This document shows positions 16,751-23,542 of a stretch of 41,182 nt of DNA, one piece after another; the first letter of the stretch is position 1; every line of letters starts with the position of its first letter. The notes under the pieces are model-generated. The model saw only the letters and a list, made by a program, of their open reading frames with translations, did not search any database and was not told the DNA's origin. The stretch comes from Bacteroidota bacterium (GTDB lineage Bacteria > Bacteroidota > Ignavibacteria > UBA10030 > SZUA-254). The position numbers were made by a program, and so were the translations under genes. The DNA lies in assembly GCA_020056225.1 (NCBI GenBank), contig JAGVIE010000052.1, forward strand, positions 1 to 41,182, in the 5' to 3' direction.

Positions 16751-17299
16751 TTACAAACCAAGTTCACCTGAGACGGACTTCATTGCATCAATGACAAACT
16801 GTATATGCTCATCCATCGGCACGCCAAGCTCTTCGCACCCCTTGATAATGTCTTCACGATTCACGTTGGCGGCAAAACTTTTATCCTTGAGTTTCTTTTT
16901 CACTGATGAGACCTGCAGGTCGGCGATTTTATTCGGTCTTACTAAAGAGCAGGCAGTGATGAAACCACACAACTCATCGCAGGCGTAAAGAACTTTTGCC
17001 ATCTGAGTATCCCGCGGAACACCTGAGTAAGTTGCATGACCGAGTATAGCATGGCGAACATCTTCCGGATATCCTTTTTCTTTCAGTATCTCTGATCCTT
17101 TCATCGGGTGATCTGGAGCGGTTGGGAACATTTCGTAATCAAAGTCGTGCAGCAAGCCAACTACAGACCACTTTTCTTCATTCTCATTGTATTTTTTAGC
17201 GTATGCACGCATTGCCGCCTCGACCGCATACATATGTTTTAACAAAGCTTCGTTTTTTGTGTACTCTTTTAAAAGTGTGAGTGCGTCCTGTCGGTTCAT
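16751..17299 (-). CDS. HD-domain protein (HDIG type), putative metal-dependent phosphohydrolase
   Basis: A 182-residue single-domain HD protein. Likely metal ligands are His22 (LLKHMYAVE), His51-Asp52 (GLLHDFDYE), His64 (APDHPMKG), His88 (ILGHATYSG) and the Asp of ACDELCGF. Proteins of this type usually hydrolyse phosphate esters of nucleotides, but the substrate cannot be read from the sequence. It is complete, with a C-terminal helical part (VNREDIIKGCEELGVP). ATG start without a clear RBS. It is convergent with the gene at 15686 and divergent from the + strand accessory island that starts about 280 bases away. Confidence 0.88.
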   Translation of the reverse strand: MNRQDALTLLKEYTKNEALLKHMYAVEAAMRAYAKKYNENEEKWSVVGLLHDFDYEMFPTAPDHPMKGSEILKEKGYPEDVRHAILGHATYSGVPRDTQMAKVLYACDELCGFITACSLVRPNKIADLQVSSVKKKLKDKSFAANVNREDIIKGCEELGVPMDEHIQFVIDAMKSVSGELGL

Positions 17300-17379
17300 A
17301 GTAATTTATTGTAATGATTAAAATGAATGTAATGATTGAAAAGATTAAAAAATTTCATGAGAATTGCAATTCGGGATGC

Positions 17380-17408
17380 TTGACATAGTCACTAATTTTC
17401 ACTATACT
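17380..17408 (+). promoter_or_regulatory. Near-consensus sigma-70 promoter ahead of the accessory island
   Basis: TTGACA (17380-17385), a 17-base spacer, then TATACT (17403-17408). Transcription would start near 17415 and run into the membrane-protein gene at 17577 with a leader of about 160 bases. The leader holds a 14-codon mini-ORF (17420-17464, no RBS) and a stem (ATCCCGAT/ATCGGGAT, 17500-17517) nested in GCTCGCA/TGCGAGC (17494-17500 with 17538-17544). Match to consensus is direct; activity is inferred. Confidence 0.65.
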
Positions 17409-17493
17409 ATGCGAAATTAATGTGGGCGATAATGAAAGAATTATTACTCCACTTGATGCAGTGATGTATCCACCCAAATCGGGAGAGCCGTTC

Positions 17494-17544
17494 GCTCGCA
17501 TCCCGATGTATCGGGATACTTCCCGCATCACGTTATGTGCGAGC
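17494..17544. repeat. Nested palindrome in the leader of the accessory island
   Basis: GCTCGCA (17494-17500) pairs with TGCGAGC (17538-17544), enclosing an 8-bp hairpin ATCCCGAT-GT-ATCGGGAT (17500-17517). The right arm is preceded by CACGTTATG (17529-17537), which recalls the right-hand end of integron attC sites, but the matching left-hand AAC end is not found at the expected place. Confidence 0.55.
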
Positions 17545-17576
17545 AGCCTGCATCGTTAAAATGAAGAGATGAAAGT

Positions 17577-18089
17577 ATGAGTCGAGTCTACACTTATCCA
17601 TCAATACTCGTAGTGCTATCTTTGGTTGTCTGGCTGTTCTACAATCCTCTTTTAGCTTCATGGGTTTTCCTTGTGATCGCATACGGCGTCTTTGTGTTGC
17701 TTTTACTCTATGACCGTGGTGCAAAGCCGCACGTAGATACAACTCGCTGGACAAAAGACGAGAGTCGAGTCATTCAGAAGTACCATATTTTCATCCGGGG
17801 ACCACTCACTTCTCAGATTGCCAGTGCCAACCTCAACATCTTTCGCATCTCGGTTCTTATATGGGTTCCTTTGCTTCTCTGGAAAGGTCTGCTGATTCAA
17901 TCTGCCCTTGCCGCGTTGTTCTATTTCCTTCCTTTCTCACTGACAAAGAAGTTGGAACCGTTTAACCCAGCAGTAAAGGATAGATTTCAATATCGGACTG
18001 ATGCAATGAAACAACTTGCCGGCGATAAGCCGAACGAGCTCGATACTCTGAGGGAGGTTCTGGAGAAGATGAGAGCGGGTAACCATTGA
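17577..18089 (+). CDS. Small integral membrane protein, function unknown
   Basis: A 170-residue protein with two adjacent hydrophobic helices at the N-terminus (YPSILVVLSLVVWLFY, LASWVFLVIAYGVFVLLLLY). A soluble stretch follows (RWTKDESRVIQKYHIFIRG), then one or two further helices (ISVLIWVPLLLWKGLLIQSA, LAALFYFLPFSLT) and a charged C-terminus. No known domain is recognised. It is the first gene after the strong promoter at 17380 and precedes the AbiV-family gene by 61 bases, so a link to phage defence is possible but not shown. The start ATG follows an AAGAGATGAAAGT stretch that gives only a weak RBS. Confidence 0.75.
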   Translation: MSRVYTYPSILVVLSLVVWLFYNPLLASWVFLVIAYGVFVLLLLYDRGAKPHVDTTRWTKDESRVIQKYHIFIRGPLTSQIASANLNIFRISVLIWVPLLLWKGLLIQSALAALFYFLPFSLTKKLEPFNPAVKDRFQYRTDAMKQLAGDKPNELDTLREVLEKMRAGNH

Positions 18090-18150
18090 TAGGATGCCGG
18101 CACATACACTACTTAGGTGCAGCGCAACCCGATCGCGAATACTCACCCAT

Positions 18151-18816
18151 ATGAACACATCAAAATTTCGCAGAATGCAGGAACTGGCAATCCAGAATGC
18201 CTTACGACTCCATTTCGACTCAATCGCCCTATACAATCAGCGTTCTTTACCATCTGCTCTTACACTATCGATTCTTGCACTGGAGGAAATCGGAAAGTCT
18301 AGCCAAATACACAGGTTCATCGGCGACATCGAGATGTGGCCCAAAGAACAAGTCGAAGAATTCGTTGACAAAGATGCTTTTCTTGACTCTCTCTATAAGC
18401 ATCCGATCAAACAAAAAGCCTTCGTACAGGATTTGCTATTCGTCTTCCCCAAAAACTTCTTGCGTAAACTAGAGAACAAAAAACTGGACACCCTGAAACA
18501 GAACTCAATGTACGTCGGATTCCAATGGAAGAAAGGGAAACCCGATTTCAGCGGTCGATTGAGGTCGCCTTTGTCGGTTCGAGATAGCAATCCGCGATCA
18601 TTCATCACAGTTGTCAATGACTATCTGATAGTTTTAACGCACTCGATAATAAAAGGAGTCCAAGCTTGGGACACACCCAACAAGAAAAACATTTTCAACG
18701 ACCAACTTTTGGAGCGTCTCAAGTCTTCTTGGAAAAACAGAGGAAGGTTGAGTCGGACAAGGCTGAAGTGGCTCGATGATTTCGCGATGCAAAATAAATC
18801 TGCATTGTTTGTTTAG
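18151..18816 (+). CDS. AbiV-family abortive-infection protein (HEPN fold)
   Basis: A 221-residue protein whose N-terminal helical region (ELAIQNALRLHFDSIALYNQRSLPSALTLSILALEEIGKSSQIH, residues 11-54, shown here in part) matches AbiV. In lactococci AbiV causes abortive infection by shutting down translation after phage entry. The LALEEIGK phrase (42-49) is the most typical element. The C-terminal half (MWPKEQVEEF ... RLKWLDDFAM) is not characteristic. The ATG at 18151 is preferred; an upstream in-frame start at 18094 would add 19 poorly conserved residues. It is flanked by other accessory genes, including a second HEPN-type protein. Role in this organism is inferred from the family. Confidence 0.7.
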   Translation: MNTSKFRRMQELAIQNALRLHFDSIALYNQRSLPSALTLSILALEEIGKSSQIHRFIGDIEMWPKEQVEEFVDKDAFLDSLYKHPIKQKAFVQDLLFVFPKNFLRKLENKKLDTLKQNSMYVGFQWKKGKPDFSGRLRSPLSVRDSNPRSFITVVNDYLIVLTHSIIKGVQAWDTPNKKNIFNDQLLERLKSSWKNRGRLSRTRLKWLDDFAMQNKSALFV

Positions 18817-18881
18817 GTACGGTTACGCTGCGCCTAACACGTTCCATGAACAACTATCGAAACAATTTGAAAGGTGAGTAC

Positions 18882-19649
18882 ATGAGCAATAAAAAATTAG
18901 GTTCACATCCTCTCATCCACTTATTAATGAACGACATTAAGCCCCTGACTGAGAAGGCTGCAGAGCTACTTACTGCAGTGGTTAAAAAGAAAGGCCGCTT
19001 CCAAAAGATTAGAAAACCGAGTCGCTTGAATTGGCCAGATTCATACTATCATAGTGTATTCTATCATGGTATGAATCTGATAAACGCAATTGATCGTCTC
19101 AATGAGATCAAAGTCTTTCTATCTTCTTTTCCAACAAAAAAACGATACGAAAAGCAGGGTGTTTCGCAAGACAAATGGATTCGTTATCACTATGCTAATT
19201 TCGTTGTTACAGTCTTCAGTCTATATGACATCTCATTGATACTGACTAGTTTCGTGTTCCGTCTTGGGATTCCAGAAAGCAAGTGTAAAACTGACGTCAT
19301 TGTAAAGAATGCTTGGATCTCCGGTACCAAGGTCGAAACTACACTTGTCGAACTTGACAAGATAGTCAGGCCCTTTCGTGAACCGAGACACCTTCATGTT
19401 CACCGAGGCCAAATCCCTGAATTAGAACAATTGGATGAGTTGGGGTTGATCAGTTTTGCTCAACTACGCTCAAAACCGATAGTCCCGGCAAGGACTTTGA
19501 GAATCGCTTATTCCCTCGCCATTCGCGACATTCTTAATAATATGGATCCAGAGATAGAAAAACTGACTTATGCAATTTGGAATCTTTTTGATGCACTATT
19601 TCCAACCTACGAACAACATAGCAAAGCAGCACACAAATTCGGGCTGTGA
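18882..19649 (+). CDS. HEPN-domain protein of the Cthe_2314 type
   Basis: A 255-residue, largely helical protein with a probable HEPN RNase signature, Rx4H, at Arg169-His174 within REPRHLHVHRG. The surrounding layout (an SYYHSVFYHGMNLINAIDRL helix, then FVVTVFSLYDISLILTSFVFRLG) resembles Cthe_2314-like HEPN proteins. HEPN proteins commonly act as toxins or RNases in defence and toxin-antitoxin systems. The ATG at 18882 is chosen because AAGGTGAG (18871-18878) is just upstream; an earlier ATG at 18846 lacks an RBS. A GCCTAAC motif (18832-18838) lies between this gene and the AbiV-family gene. Family assignment is moderate; no partner antitoxin was recognised. Confidence 0.65.
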   Translation: MSNKKLGSHPLIHLLMNDIKPLTEKAAELLTAVVKKKGRFQKIRKPSRLNWPDSYYHSVFYHGMNLINAIDRLNEIKVFLSSFPTKKRYEKQGVSQDKWIRYHYANFVVTVFSLYDISLILTSFVFRLGIPESKCKTDVIVKNAWISGTKVETTLVELDKIVRPFREPRHLHVHRGQIPELEQLDELGLISFAQLRSKPIVPARTLRIAYSLAIRDILNNMDPEIEKLTYAIWNLFDALFPTYEQHSKAAHKFGL

Positions 19650-19666
19650 CAAAGTAAGTTTGGCGG

Positions 19667-19706
19667 CTTCTGCTAACAACGTTGCTTTACGCCGGACGTT
19701 TATGCA
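19667..19706. other. attC-like fragment after the HEPN gene
   Basis: TGCTAAC (19671-19677) and, 20 bases on, CGTTTATGC (19697-19705) recall the left (RYYYAAC) and right (GTTRRRY) ends of integron recombination sites. The segment sits 18 bases after the HEPN gene's stop, where a cassette attC would be. The right end has an extra T and the arms do not pair well, so this is at best a decayed or divergent site. A small hairpin CACAAG/CTTGTG follows at 19751-19769. Confidence 0.25.
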
Positions 19707-19785
19707 CCATCTAAATTAAAATTGTCATATTAACATGAGTCTTATTAAATCACAAGGTATCTTCTTGTGCAACCCTCTCCCGACA

Positions 19786-19826
19786 AGTTGTAGAAATCAG
19801 AAAGTTTGATTATGTTTTATATGAAA
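19786..19826 (+). repeat. 41-bp direct repeat, copy 1
   Basis: Identical over 41 bases to 20293-20333 (both begin AGTTGTAGAAATCAG and end TTTTATATGAAA). The two copies flank the isoprenylcysteine-methyltransferase-like gene. The second copy forms the leader of the toxin-antitoxin pair. Confidence 0.95.
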
Positions 19827-19893
19827 CGAGAATTATATCCGGATAAAATCAAAAACAGTTAACCGTGTCCTCATTTTCATACTGCCCACGTTC

Positions 19894-20274
19894 GTGCTCT
19901 TACCTTGGATCATCCTGCGTTTGCTGTCAAAGTTTCCGCATGACCTCATGTCGTACATGGGCATTGCTCTCATCCTCCCCTCGTTTGTACTTTTGCTTAT
20001 TGCGTTTCATCAACTTGGAAATTCTTTCGCGGTGAACGCGAAGGCTAAAGAACTCGTGACAAACGGGTTATATGCAAAGATCCGTCACCCGATGTATGTC
20101 TTCCAAATACTGCTGTTTCTGGGATTTGCAATGATTACCCGTGACGTCATCGCCTATGGGTTCTTTATTTTAGCGCTCGTTTTTGTGGCTTGGCGGGTCC
20201 GCATTGAGAATCGAATTCTTGAAGAAAAATTCGGCGACGCATACAGGGCGTACCGCGAACAGGTATGGTTCTGA
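19894..20274 (+). CDS. Isoprenylcysteine carboxyl methyltransferase (ICMT)-like membrane protein, N-terminus uncertain
   Basis: A 126-residue protein of the ICMT/PEMT-type membrane methyltransferase family, whose members use S-adenosylmethionine. Key features are the NGLYAKIRHPMY motif with RHPxY, two following hydrophobic helices (FQILLFLGFAMI, YGFFILALVFVAW) and the IENRILEEKFGDAYRAY C-terminal motif. The start shown is a GTG without an RBS. The frame is open upstream to 19825 but has no ATG. An ATG at 19821, inside the 41-bp repeat, opens another frame that ends after 13 codons, so the 5' end may be frameshifted or lost. The gene lies between two identical 41-bp repeats, which suggests it was inserted there. 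Substrate is unknown. Confidence 0.6.
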   Translation: MLLPWIILRLLSKFPHDLMSYMGIALILPSFVLLLIAFHQLGNSFAVNAKAKELVTNGLYAKIRHPMYVFQILLFLGFAMITRDVIAYGFFILALVFVAWRVRIENRILEEKFGDAYRAYREQVWF

Positions 20275-20292
20275 TGTCATATGCACGGCGAG

Positions 20293-20333
20293 AGTTGTAG
20301 AAATCAGAAAGTTTGATTATGTTTTATATGAAA
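20293..20333 (+). repeat. 41-bp direct repeat, copy 2 (leader of the toxin-antitoxin pair)
   Basis: Identical to 19786-19826. After the repeat the sequence continues GGAGATAAAGGAGAAATATT to the antitoxin ATG, giving two GGAG-type ribosome-binding motifs. Copy 1 continues differently (CGAGAATT). The repeat probably carries the promoter/operator of the toxin-antitoxin pair, which would place a second such promoter ahead of the ICMT-like gene. Confidence 0.9.
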
Positions 20334-20353
20334 GGAGATAAAGGAGAAATATT

Positions 20354-20578
20354 ATGACGGTTCAGCAAATAGAAAAACAGGTGTTAAAATTAGATGCTAA
20401 TTCTCGTGCAAAGCTTGCAAGCAAGCTTCTATCGAGTCTAGACGAACTTTCCGATGTTGAGAATGAAAAATTATGGGCGGAAGAAGCTATGCGTCGACAC
20501 AATGAGCTAATAGGCAGTAAAGCGAAATCAAGGTCAGCCGAAGTTGTATTCAAAAATGCGCGGACTAGATTGAAATGA
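20354..20578 (+). CDS. Type II antitoxin, addiction-module component (TIGR02574-like)
   Basis: A 74-residue protein whose sequence (TVQQIEKQVLKLDANSRAKL, LLSSLDE, EKLWAEEAMRRHNEL) matches the small antitoxins annotated as addiction-module component TIGR02574, usually paired with RelE/ParE toxins. The acidic middle and basic, flexible C-terminus suit toxin wrapping, and the protein normally represses its own promoter. Two GGAG motifs lie upstream, the nearer about 9 bases from the ATG. The stop overlaps the toxin ATG as ATGA, which couples their translation. Confidence 0.85.
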   Translation: MTVQQIEKQVLKLDANSRAKLASKLLSSLDELSDVENEKLWAEEAMRRHNELIGSKAKSRSAEVVFKNARTRLK

Positions 20579-20871
20579 TTAAAGCTGTTTCATTTCACGA
20601 ATTGGCAGAGTTAGAGTTGTATGAAGCAGCGAAGTATTATGGATCCAAAGTGTCAGGTCTCGGATTAGCTTTTCTCTCCGAAGTTAAGCGGGCAACAAAA
20701 GCAATTCAACAAAATCCCGAATCATCCCCACGAATATTCAAAGCTGTTCATCGAAAATTATTACGGCGTTTTCCGTACAGCATAATGTACTCAATCATAG
20801 ATAACTCAATTTATATATTGGCAATAGCAAATCATAAGCGGCGTCCGTTCTATTGGCAAAATCGGAAATAA
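20575..20871 (+). CDS. Type II toxin of the RelE/ParE superfamily
   Basis: A 98-residue protein with the RelE/ParE fold signature: an N-terminal strand and helix (VSFHELAELELYEAAKYY), a helix with LGLAFLSEVKRA, and C-terminal strands with LLRRFPYSIMYSI and the ILAIANHKRRPFYW ending. RelE-like members cleave mRNA on the ribosome; ParE-like members poison gyrase. The HKRRPFYW tail is typical of the ParE/RelE group annotated beside TIGR02574 antitoxins, but the exact target cannot be decided by eye. It overlaps the antitoxin gene by 4 bases and ends the accessory island. Confidence 0.87.
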   Translation: MIKAVSFHELAELELYEAAKYYGSKVSGLGLAFLSEVKRATKAIQQNPESSPRIFKAVHRKLLRRFPYSIMYSIIDNSIYILAIANHKRRPFYWQNRK

Positions 20872-20926
20872 TTTTTATCTACCTAATCAGTAATCCAAAT
20901 CTGATTAAGCAAACCAACCTTACCTC

Positions 20927-21667
20927 TCAACTCAAATCCCCCAACACAGGTCTCACTACAATCTCATCGACCACAACATCATCAGGCATCTGGTAAACGG
21001 AGAGGATTGCCTCGGCAACACTTTTTGCTTTCATCATGCGGTAGGAATACTTCACACGCACTTTGGGATTCCAGATACCGGTCGAGGTTGCACCGGGGAA
21101 GACATTCACTACTTTAATATTGTACTGCTTTAATTCTTCGCGCAATACTTTTCCAAATCCCTCCATGCCTGCTTTTGAGGCAGTGTATGCAGTTGAATTT
21201 ACGAATGTCTTCTTCGCAGCCATTGAAATGATATTGAATATCCATCCCTCCTTCCGCTTCACCATCGAAGGAAGTGCTTCCTTTGTACAGGCAACCTGTC
21301 CGATCAGGTTGGTCGATATAATTTTCTCAAAATCTTTAAGCGGCGTATCGATGAACGGCTTGAACGACGTTATGCCTGCATTATTCACAAGAACATCAAC
21401 ATCTCCAACTTTCTTCTGGATTTGACGGTGTACGGTTTGGATGGATTTAGTCTGAGTAATATCAAGCGGAAACGAATATGCTCTGCCGCCTAACTTTATA
21501 ATTTCTTTTACGGCAGAGGCGAGGTCTTTTTTATTCCGCGCGGATAGACATACTTCGCAACCGAGGAATGCAAATTGTTTAGCAATCTCACGACCGATAC
21601 CGCGGGATGCACCCGTTACCCACACAACGGGACGATGGATTATGACCTCTTGCTTTTTATTCTTCAT
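20927..21667 (-). CDS. Short-chain dehydrogenase/reductase (SDR)
   Basis: A classical SDR of 246 residues using NAD(P)H. Visible are the nucleotide-binding TGASRGIG motif, the NNAG motif (LVNNAGITSF), the catalytic Ser in NIISMAAKK, and the Tyr-Lys pair in STAYTASKAGMEGF. ARNKKDL after the second strand hints at NADP. The ATG at 21667 gives the usual start, a few residues before VVWVTGASRG. An upstream in-frame start at 21754 would add 29 residues that fall inside the MITE-like element. No RBS is seen. It is convergent with the toxin gene. The substrate is unknown; 3-ketoacyl reductase-like and sugar or alcohol dehydrogenase roles are all possible. Confidence 0.9.
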   Translation of the reverse strand: MKNKKQEVIIHRPVVWVTGASRGIGREIAKQFAFLGCEVCLSARNKKDLASAVKEIIKLGGRAYSFPLDITQTKSIQTVHRQIQKKVGDVDVLVNNAGITSFKPFIDTPLKDFEKIISTNLIGQVACTKEALPSMVKRKEGWIFNIISMAAKKTFVNSTAYTASKAGMEGFGKVLREELKQYNIKVVNVFPGATSTGIWNPKVRVKYSYRMMKAKSVAEAILSVYQMPDDVVVDEIVVRPVLGDLS

Positions 21668-21698
21668 ATTCAGAAACTGTCGAATTATTATTGAATGT

Positions 21699-21846
21699 AT
21701 GGGGCTGTCCATAAAATAAAAATTCTTGTCTGCCTGAGCTTGTCGAAGGCTCATTTCCTTTCACTTTCACATTTCGACAAGCGTTCGACTGAGCTCACGC
21801 CGAAGTCTCAATGTGACACCCTTTTGGATTTATTGGACAGCCCCAT
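21699..21846. mobile_element. MITE-like element with 13-bp terminal inverted repeats
   Basis: ATGGGGCTGTCCA (21699-21711) and its exact reverse complement TGGACAGCCCCAT (21834-21846) bound 148 bases with no gene. GGGGCTGTCC ends are typical of IS5/IS1182-type transposons, so a non-autonomous derivative is plausible. Inside, GCTTGTCGAA (21738-21747) pairs with TTCGACAAGC (21773-21782). It lies immediately upstream of the SDR gene (start 21667) and downstream of folE. Confidence 0.65.
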
Positions 21847-21873
21847 CTTTTTCCAATCGTTTTAGACCCTTCG

Positions 21874-21890
21874 TCCCGCTCAAAGCGGGA
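21874..21890. repeat. Small GC hairpin (TCCCGC/GCGGGA)
   Basis: TCCCGC (21874-21879) pairs with GCGGGA (21885-21890) across 5 bases, in a CCTTCGTCCCGC ... GGATTCAGGGTGAC context typical of dispersed intergenic repeats. Similar TCCCGC/GCGGGA cores occur in the REP-like hairpins near 31900 and 32730. Confidence 0.5.
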
Positions 21891-21898
21891 TTCAGGGT

Positions 21899-21933
21899 GA
21901 CATAAGGAAACTTCTCAGAAGTTTCCTTATGTC
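21899..21933 (-). terminator. Perfect 17-bp hairpin overlapping the folE stop codon
   Basis: GACATAAGGAAACTTCT (21899-21915) pairs exactly with 21917-21933 around a single C. The folE stop codon (21927-21929) lies in the arm nearer the gene. It could end the pterin/peroxiredoxin transcript or protect its 3' end, but it lacks a U-tract and is only moderately GC-rich. Structure is certain; terminator function is inferred. Confidence 0.5.
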
Positions 21934-22502
21934 AATTTACTGCTGATAAGTTTGAGGAATTCATTCCGAGTGCGTTCATCATCGCGGAATGAACCGAGCA
22001 TGGCGCTTGTGGTAGCAACCGAATTCTGCTTCTCCACACCGCGCATCATCATACATAAATGCCGCGCTTCGATCACGACTGCAACGCCGTCAGGTTCGAG
22101 CGTCTGGAAAAGTGTATCGGCAATTTGCTGTGTCATTCTCTCCTGCACCTGAAGCCGACGGCTGAATACTTCCACTAATCGGGGTATTTTGCTTAACCCG
22201 ACTATCTTTCCGCTCGGAATATATGCAACATGCGCTTTTCCGTAGAACGGCAGAAGGTGATGTTCACACATCGAGAAGAAATCTATATCTTTCACGATTA
22301 CCATCTCGTCGTACTTCTCTTTGAACACGGCGCCGTTCAGAAGTTTTTTCACATCCTGCCCATAACCACTGGTGAAATACTCCCACGCTTTGGCAACCCG
22401 CCTTGGCGTTTGGATTAGTCCTTCGCGGTCGGGATTCTCACCTATCGATTCTAAAATATCTCTTACTGCGTTTTCGATTTTTTCAGGATTTCTTTTTTTC
22501 AT
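21927..22502 (-). CDS. folE: GTP cyclohydrolase I
   Basis: Opens the ring of GTP to make 7,8-dihydroneopterin triphosphate, the first step to folate and to queuosine. The 191-residue protein has the zinc ligands Cys79 and His82 in [11 protein letters not shown] and Cys150 in [11 protein letters not shown], plus the family blocks [35 protein letters not shown] and the [12 protein letters not shown] end. It is full length for a bacterial type IA enzyme. Its ATG overlaps the end of the QueD/PTPS gene by 4 bases. A FolE product is the substrate of that neighbour, so the two form a coupled pterin step. Confidence 0.97.
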   Translation of the reverse strand: MKKRNPEKIENAVRDILESIGENPDREGLIQTPRRVAKAWEYFTSGYGQDVKKLLNGAVFKEKYDEMVIVKDIDFFSMCEHHLLPFYGKAHVAYIPSGKIVGLSKIPRLVEVFSRRLQVQERMTQQIADTLFQTLEPDGVAVVIEARHLCMMMRGVEKQNSVATTSAMLGSFRDDERTRNEFLKLISSKLT

Positions 22503-22909
22503 CTTTCACCCCGATACTCGGCATAGTTGTTCGGTGTTTCATAGACTTTTATTGAATACAGCTTCCCTGCCGGAATTTTTGAAGCGAGAATATTCCAGAA
22601 TACCACGCAGAGATTTTCCGCCGTGGGAAGAATTCCCTGCAGGAAATCGACATCTATATTCAAATGTCTATGATCAACTTTTTCCAGAATTTCATTTTCG
22701 ATAATCTCGGATAATTTTTTCAGATCGAGTATCATCCCGGTATCTTTATTCGGTTCACCGGCAACGGTTACTTCAAGTTCATAGTTATGTCCATGCCCGT
22801 GAGGGTATGCGCACTTGCCGTAAATCTCGAAGTTCTCCTTCTCGGAGAACTTCGGATTATACAGTTGATGCGACGATGAAAAATGTTCTTTACGCGTCAG
22901 GTAGATCAT
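22499..22909 (-). CDS. queD: 6-carboxytetrahydropterin synthase / PTPS-family protein (QueD-like)
   Basis: A 136-residue PTPS-family enzyme acting on dihydroneopterin triphosphate. Zinc ligands are His14 (FSSSHQL), His39 and His41 in [12 protein letters not shown]. The catalytic Cys33 is in [14 protein letters not shown], Asp79-His80 in KVDHRHLN, and the pterin-binding Glu124 in [14 protein letters not shown] Cys at position 33 separates it from the folate-type PTPS-III, which has Glu there. QueD (queuosine) is the likely role; a tetrahydrobiopterin-type PTPS cannot be excluded. The ATG directly follows the stop of the peroxiredoxin gene (TAAATG), and folE overlaps its end. Confidence 0.9.
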   Translation of the reverse strand: MIYLTRKEHFSSSHQLYNPKFSEKENFEIYGKCAYPHGHGHNYELEVTVAGEPNKDTGMILDLKKLSEIIENEILEKVDHRHLNIDVDFLQGILPTAENLCVVFWNILASKIPAGKLYSIKVYETPNNYAEYRGER

Positions 22910-23515
22910 TTATTTCTTCAATGCCTCGTAAACTTTACCAACAAGCTTCGCGCCGGGCTTTAAAGTCTTATCGCCTAGTTCCCACTTTGCGGGACATGCT
23001 TCGTTTGGATGCTCAGCCAAATAAATATTCGCCTTAACCTTGCGAAGCAATTCGTCGGCATTACGTCCGACGTCATTATAATTAATCTCTGAACCTACAA
23101 GTACTCCATCAGGATTTATGATGAAGGTGCCGCGAAACGCCTGGCCTTTTTGCTCATCATAAACACCGAACATCCTTGAGACATTTCCGGTCGGATCTGC
23201 GCCCATTAGATATTTCACATTCTTCAAAAGTTGTTCAGCTTGTAACCAACCAAAATGTGTATGTTTTGTATCTGTGCTAACCGAGATAACTTCTACCCCG
23301 AGATCTTTGAGTGTTTTATGAATATTTGTCAGATCAGCCAATTCGGTCGGGCATACAAATGTGAAATCCGCCGGATAGAAAAACAGTACCGTCCACTTTT
23401 TCTTTTTCTTGATCGACTCCAAAGTTATCTCAGCAAAATCGCTTTTGCTTGGATCGAATGTTTCTAATTTAAAGTTGGGAACATTATCCCACAATCTTAA
23501 TTGTGTATTATCCAT
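22910..23515 (-). CDS. 2-Cys peroxiredoxin, AhpC/Prx1 type
   Basis: A thiol peroxidase reducing hydrogen peroxide and organic hydroperoxides. The peroxidatic Cys55 is in FYPADFTFVCPTE and the resolving Cys174 in HPNEACPAKW. The YF-type C-terminal extension reads GKVYEALKK. With 201 residues it is full length. The first residues (DNTQLRLWDNVPNFKLETF) are slightly unlike typical AhpC. Its stop is immediately followed by the queD ATG, and the BCP gene lies 27 bases upstream, so it is in one transcription unit with them. The reductant partner (AhpF or thioredoxin) is not in the window. Confidence 0.94.
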   Translation of the reverse strand: MDNTQLRLWDNVPNFKLETFDPSKSDFAEITLESIKKKKKWTVLFFYPADFTFVCPTELADLTNIHKTLKDLGVEVISVSTDTKHTHFGWLQAEQLLKNVKYLMGADPTGNVSRMFGVYDEQKGQAFRGTFIINPDGVLVGSEINYNDVGRNADELLRKVKANIYLAEHPNEACPAKWELGDKTLKPGAKLVGKVYEALKK

Positions 23516-23542
23516 TTATTTTCCTTTGTGTATGTTATTGAT

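Noticed and set aside
17420-17464. 14-codon mini-ORF in the leader of the accessory island
   Set aside because: No ribosome-binding site and no run of regulatory codons that would make it a credible leader peptide; kept only as a note under the promoter.
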